Shown here piece after piece: positions 3,395 through 5,708 of a stretch of DNA of 5,708 nucleotides; within the stretch, counting starts at the first letter, position 1, and every line of letters begins with the position of its first letter. The DNA lies in assembly GCA_030838025.1 (NCBI GenBank), contig JAUTXM010000399.1, forward strand, positions 1 to 5,708. The letters run 5' to 3'. The notes beneath the pieces are model-generated. The model had not been told where the DNA came from, ran no database searches, and saw only the letters and a program-made list of their open reading frames with translations. This DNA comes from Acidimicrobiaceae bacterium. Lineage in GTDB: Bacteria > Actinomycetota > Acidimicrobiia > Acidimicrobiales > Palsa-688. A program made the translations under genes and the position numbers.

Positions 3395-5152
3395 ATGGCT
3401 GAGCAGCTTCTGAGCGGGCGCTACCGGATCGTGCGCCACCTCGCCCGCGGGGGGATGGCCGAGGTCTACCTGGCCCACGACGAGCTGCTGGATCGCCCGG
3501 TGGCGGTGAAGGTGCTGTTTCCGGAGCTGGCTCGGGACTCCTCGTTCGTCGAGCGCTTCCGTCGAGAGGCGCAATCGGCGGCCCGCCTGAACCACCCGAA
3601 CATCGTTTCGGTCTACGACTTCGGCGAAGATCAGGACGCCCAATACATCGTCATGGAGTACGTCGAGGGCCAGACGCTACGCGACATGATCCGCGCCGGA
3701 GGTCCGATGGCTCCCGCGGAGGCGATCAAGATCGCAACCGATGTCGCCGCCGGATTAGCGGTGGCGCACGCCGAGGACATCGTCCACCGCGACATGAAGC
3801 CCGCCAACGTACTGATCGCAGCCGACGGGGAAGGCACCGCCAAGGTCGCGGACTTCGGCATCGCCCGGGCGGTCGGCGCCGGCAGCGACCTCACCATGCC
3901 CGGGTCGGTCGTGGGCACCGCCACCTACCTCTCGCCCGAGCAGGCCCAGGGCATCGCGGTGGACCAGCGCAGCGACGTGTACTCACTTGGCATGGTGATG
4001 TACGAGATGTTGACCGGGCAGGCGCCGTTTCGGGGCGACAACCCGCTCGCGATTGCCTACAAGCAGCAGCATGAGGTCCCACCTCCGCCCTCCGCGGTGA
4101 ACCCCGCCGTTTCGGCCCAGCTCGACGACATCGTGGCGCGGGCCATGTCGCTTGACCCAGACCGCCGCCAGCGCTCCGCGGGGGAGTTCCGGTCCGAGCT
4201 TCTCGCCCTCGGTCAGGCTCCCGCGGGCGGCGAACCAACCGTGGCGTTCATGCCTCCAGCGGAAACCCAGATCTTCCCCGCCGCAGGTCGGCCGGCAGGC
4301 GGTGGTGGTCTGGCAGCGGGCCCGGGTGCGGGTGCGGGCGCGGGACTTGCGGCAGGTGCAGGCGGAGCGGCAGCCGCTTTGGCGGGAGTCGGCGGTGGTG
4401 GGGCTGGCGCCGGTGGCGGGGCTGGCGCCGGTGGCGGGGCTGGCGCCGGTGGTGGGGCTGGCGGCGGTGGTACGGCTGGCGCCGGGTCTGGGTCTCGGTC
4501 TGGGGCTGGCGCTGCGGCTGCGGCTGGGGCTGGCCTCGGGGCCGCGGCTGCCCTTGGTCGGGGCCGGCGTGGCCGCGAGGCCGGGGTTGGTTCCGGAGGT
4601 GCCGCTGGTTCCAGGGGCCCCCGTTCGTGGGCCGGCGCTGGTGCCGGGAGCGGCGGCCGGCGAGGGCCCATGGCGACGCCACCGGATGTCTACCGGCGCC
4701 GGCGCTTCGTTGTCCTCGGAGTAGTGGCGCTCGTCGTCCTGGTTGTCGTCGTGCTTGTCCTTCTCAATTCCGGTGGCGGTGGCGGCAGCAAGGCAACGAC
4801 GACCGTGCCGCCGGTGGTCGGGTCCAACGTCACCGATGCCATGACCGCATTGAGCCAGGCCCATCTCAAATCGCAGGTCACGGAACAACCCCGGCCGGGT
4901 GCCCCGAACGTCGTGGTCGAACAGATTCCGATCGCCGGGGCGCGGGTCGATCGCGACAGCACGGTGACGCTGATCATTCCCAGTGCGACCACCACGACGA
5001 CGAGGGTGCTCCCCTCGACCAGGCCGTCCACCCGTCCGACGACGACCAGCAGCCTGCAGCCGACGACGACCGTGGCGCCCACCACGATCGTGACAGCGCC
5101 GCCCACGACGGTGCCCAGCACGACCGCGATCACGGCTCCGCCCACCACCTGA
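3395..5152 (+). CDS. PknB-type transmembrane Ser/Thr protein kinase with one PASTA domain
   Basis: This is a 585-aa receptor kinase. Residues 10-270 are a complete Hanks kinase: Gly-rich loop LARGGMAEV (16-24), Lys39, helix-C Glu58, catalytic HRDMKPAN (131-138), DFGIARA (153-159), GTATYLSPEQ (174-183) and DQRSDVYSLGMVMYEMLTG. All catalytic residues are present. Residues about 298-425 are a very long Gly/Ala linker with an 18-bp tandem repeat. RRRR (434-437) precedes one membrane helix (438-457). Outside lies one PASTA domain (about 470-529), which in this family binds muropeptides or lipid II, then a Thr/Pro tail (530-585). Mycobacterial PknB has four PASTA domains, so this receptor is short outside. 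The first activation-loop Thr of PknB is kept (Thr167) but the second is Pro169. ETQIFP (290-295) could be a phosphorylation or FHA-docking site. The family is certain; the name pknB is by resemblance. A SpeD-like gene follows after 14 bases. Confidence 0.95.
   Translation: MAEQLLSGRYRIVRHLARGGMAEVYLAHDELLDRPVAVKVLFPELARDSSFVERFRREAQSAARLNHPNIVSVYDFGEDQDAQYIVMEYVEGQTLRDMIRAGGPMAPAEAIKIATDVAAGLAVAHAEDIVHRDMKPANVLIAADGEGTAKVADFGIARAVGAGSDLTMPGSVVGTATYLSPEQAQGIAVDQRSDVYSLGMVMYEMLTGQAPFRGDNPLAIAYKQQHEVPPPPSAVNPAVSAQLDDIVARAMSLDPDRRQRSAGEFRSELLALGQAPAGGEPTVAFMPPAETQIFPAAGRPAGGGGLAAGPGAGAGAGLAAGAGGAAAALAGVGGGGAGAGGGAGAGGGAGAGGGAGGGGTAGAGSGSRSGAGAAAAAGAGLGAAAALGRGRRGREAGVGSGGAAGSRGPRSWAGAGAGSGGRRGPMATPPDVYRRRRFVVLGVVALVVLVVVVLVLLNSGGGGGSKATTTVPPVVGSNVTDAMTALSQAHLKSQVTEQPRPGAPNVVVEQIPIAGARVDRDSTVTLIIPSATTTTTRVLPSTRPSTRPTTTSSLQPTTTVAPTTIVTAPPTTVPSTTAITAPPTT
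4400..4483. repeat. 18-bp tandem repeat in the kinase linker
   Basis: Four copies and a partial fifth of GGGGCTGGCGCCGGTGGC lie at 4400-4417, 4418-4435, 4436-4453, 4454-4471 and 4472-4483, with substitutions in the later copies. Each copy adds Gly-Ala-Gly-Ala-Gly-Gly (residues 336-363). The length keeps frame, so copy-number change would alter linker length without breaking the kinase. Confidence 0.85.
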
Positions 5153-5166
5153 GGCTTCAGAGTCTG

Positions 5167-5529
5167 ATGGCCGGTCCGTTCGGGTGGGAACTCTTGCTCG
5201 ACCTGTTCGATTGCGACGAGGCGATCCTCTCCGACCAGGCCCGCCTGCGGCAGTTCGTGGAAGCGTTGTGCGACGACGTGCTCAAGATGCGCCGGTACGG
5301 CGACTGCATCATCTGCTGGTTCGGATCGGAGGACATCGATACCGAGGGATTCTCCGTCGTGCAGCTCATCGAGACCTCCAGTGTCGTCGGGCATCTGTCC
5401 CCCCACCGGCGGTCGGCCTACTGGGATGTCTTCTCGTGCCGCCCCTTCTCCGAGGAGCAGGTCACGGAGTTCGCGAGGCGAACGTTCGTCGCCGGGCGGG
5501 TCGCCGCCCAGTACCTCGTCCGGGGCTGA
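5167..5529 (+). CDS. SpeD-like pyruvoyl-dependent decarboxylase (AdoMet decarboxylase family)
   Basis: This 120-aa protein matches the SpeD fold. SpeD enzymes cleave themselves at a Ser, turn it into a pyruvoyl group and decarboxylate S-adenosylmethionine for polyamine synthesis; some relatives act on ornithine or arginine instead. From memory of the Thermotoga enzyme (Ser55, Ser63, His68, Cys83), Ser63, Ser71, His76 and Cys91 here have identical spacing (8, 5 and 15 residues). The core reads GFSVVQLIETSSVVGHLSPH and AYWDVFSCRPF. The residue before the cleavable Ser is Thr70 rather than Glu, a variant I associate with the short phage/alphaproteobacterial branch. The length fits a single-gene proenzyme. 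ATG 5167 lies 14 bases after the kinase stop, with a weak GAGG at 5151-5154. No spermidine synthase is in the window, so the substrate is not settled. I leave the gene symbol empty for that reason. Confidence 0.85.
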   Translation: MAGPFGWELLLDLFDCDEAILSDQARLRQFVEALCDDVLKMRRYGDCIICWFGSEDIDTEGFSVVQLIETSSVVGHLSPHRRSAYWDVFSCRPFSEEQVTEFARRTFVAGRVAAQYLVRG

Positions 5530-5581
5530 CCGCCGCACTGCCGCGGGATGAAGCCGGCGTCGGGCATTGTTGTACGCGGGC

Positions 5582-5708
5582 ATGAAGGTAGAAATCTGGT
5601 CTGACGTGGTCTGTCCCTGGTGCTACATCGGCAAGCGCCGCTTCGAGGCGGCGTTGGCGCAGTTCGAGCACAAGGAGCAGGTCGCGGTGGTGTGGCGCTC
5701 GTTCGAGC
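5582..5708 (+). CDS. DsbA-family (FrnE-like) thiol oxidoreductase, partial
   Basis: Only the first 42 codons are present, cut by the right edge. MKVEIWSDVVCPWCYIGKRR begins with the first beta strand of a thioredoxin fold and the redox motif Cys11-Pro-Trp-Cys14, followed by FEAALAQFEH and VVWRSFE. This start is characteristic of the FrnE/DsbA-like 2-hydroxychromene-2-carboxylate isomerase superfamily. Members are usually about 210-240 aa and cytoplasmic, since there is no signal peptide; they act as disulfide oxidoreductases or isomerases. The ATG lies 52 bases after the SpeD-like gene with no strong Shine-Dalgarno, so it may have its own promoter (a CATTGT-like -10 at 5565-5570 is weak) or be read through from the kinase operon. 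Confidence 0.9.
   Translation, partial: MKVEIWSDVVCPWCYIGKRRFEAALAQFEHKEQVAVVWRSFE

Noticed and set aside
4400..4483. CRISPR-like array
   Set aside because: The 18-bp units are directly adjacent with no spacers and encode an in-frame Gly/Ala linker.
4213..4671. Minus-strand Pro/Ala-rich frame with PAPAPPP repeats
   Set aside because: It looks like a wall-spanning tail but is the exact reverse complement of the kinase linker, which is fixed in frame by the kinase and the membrane helix on either side.
3983..4888. 301-codon minus-strand frame
   Set aside because: It lies antisense to the kinase catalytic domain and linker. Its Thr/Gly/Ser/Pro repeats only mirror the Gly/Ala tandem repeat.
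4690..5583. 297-codon minus-strand frame rich in Val
   Set aside because: It runs antisense to the kinase PASTA region and the SpeD-like gene, both of which have clear family motifs on the plus strand.

Overview
The window reads as chromosomal DNA of a high-GC actinobacterium. The evidence is the strong G/C bias at third codon positions, GTG starts, TANNNT boxes close to start codons, a PknB-type PASTA kinase, and a long Thr/Pro-rich extracellular tail of the kind common in Acidimicrobiia. The class assignment is inference; no rRNA or other phylogenetic marker is present. I saw no tRNA, rRNA, CRISPR array, insertion sequence or phage gene.

Layout. Positions 1-178 are a C-rich hexamer repeat, probably encoding the Ser-Pro/Asn-Pro C-terminus of a gene that enters from the left and ends at 249. 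A zinc-ribbon, single-pass membrane protein follows (277-993). Next come two small genes (1119-1405 and 1445-1839), each with a good ribosome binding site and start but each apparently missing one G near its 5' end. The first is a twin-arginine secreted protein whose SRRDVLK motif is split between frames. The second is a cytoplasmic-looking protein of unknown function. A VOC-fold (glyoxalase-like) gene on the minus strand (1829-2236) overlaps the end of the second one. A secreted protein with a classical signal peptide (2380-2913) and a tiny helix-hairpin-helix-like protein on the minus strand (2970-3176) converge on a perfect 15-bp-stem hairpin.

The right third holds a receptor Ser/Thr kinase with one PASTA domain (3395-5152). 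Fourteen bases after it comes a 120-aa SpeD-like pyruvoyl-dependent decarboxylase homologue (5167-5529). The start of a DsbA/FrnE-family thiol oxidoreductase with a CPWC active site (5582 onward) is cut by the window edge.

How they fit together. Much of the window concerns the cell envelope: a TAT substrate, a Sec substrate, a membrane protein with an outside domain and a transmembrane kinase. The kinase and SpeD-like gene are spaced like an operon, which suggests co-expression of a cell-wall-sensing kinase with a polyamine-type decarboxylase. No spermidine synthase or other polyamine gene lies in the window, so the pathway link is open. The most notable observations are the two apparent single-G losses in adjacent small genes, the kinase/SpeD-like pair, the telomere-like (AACCCC)8 tract, and two Shine-Dalgarno-free genes with the same -10-to-start geometry that suggests leaderless transcripts.
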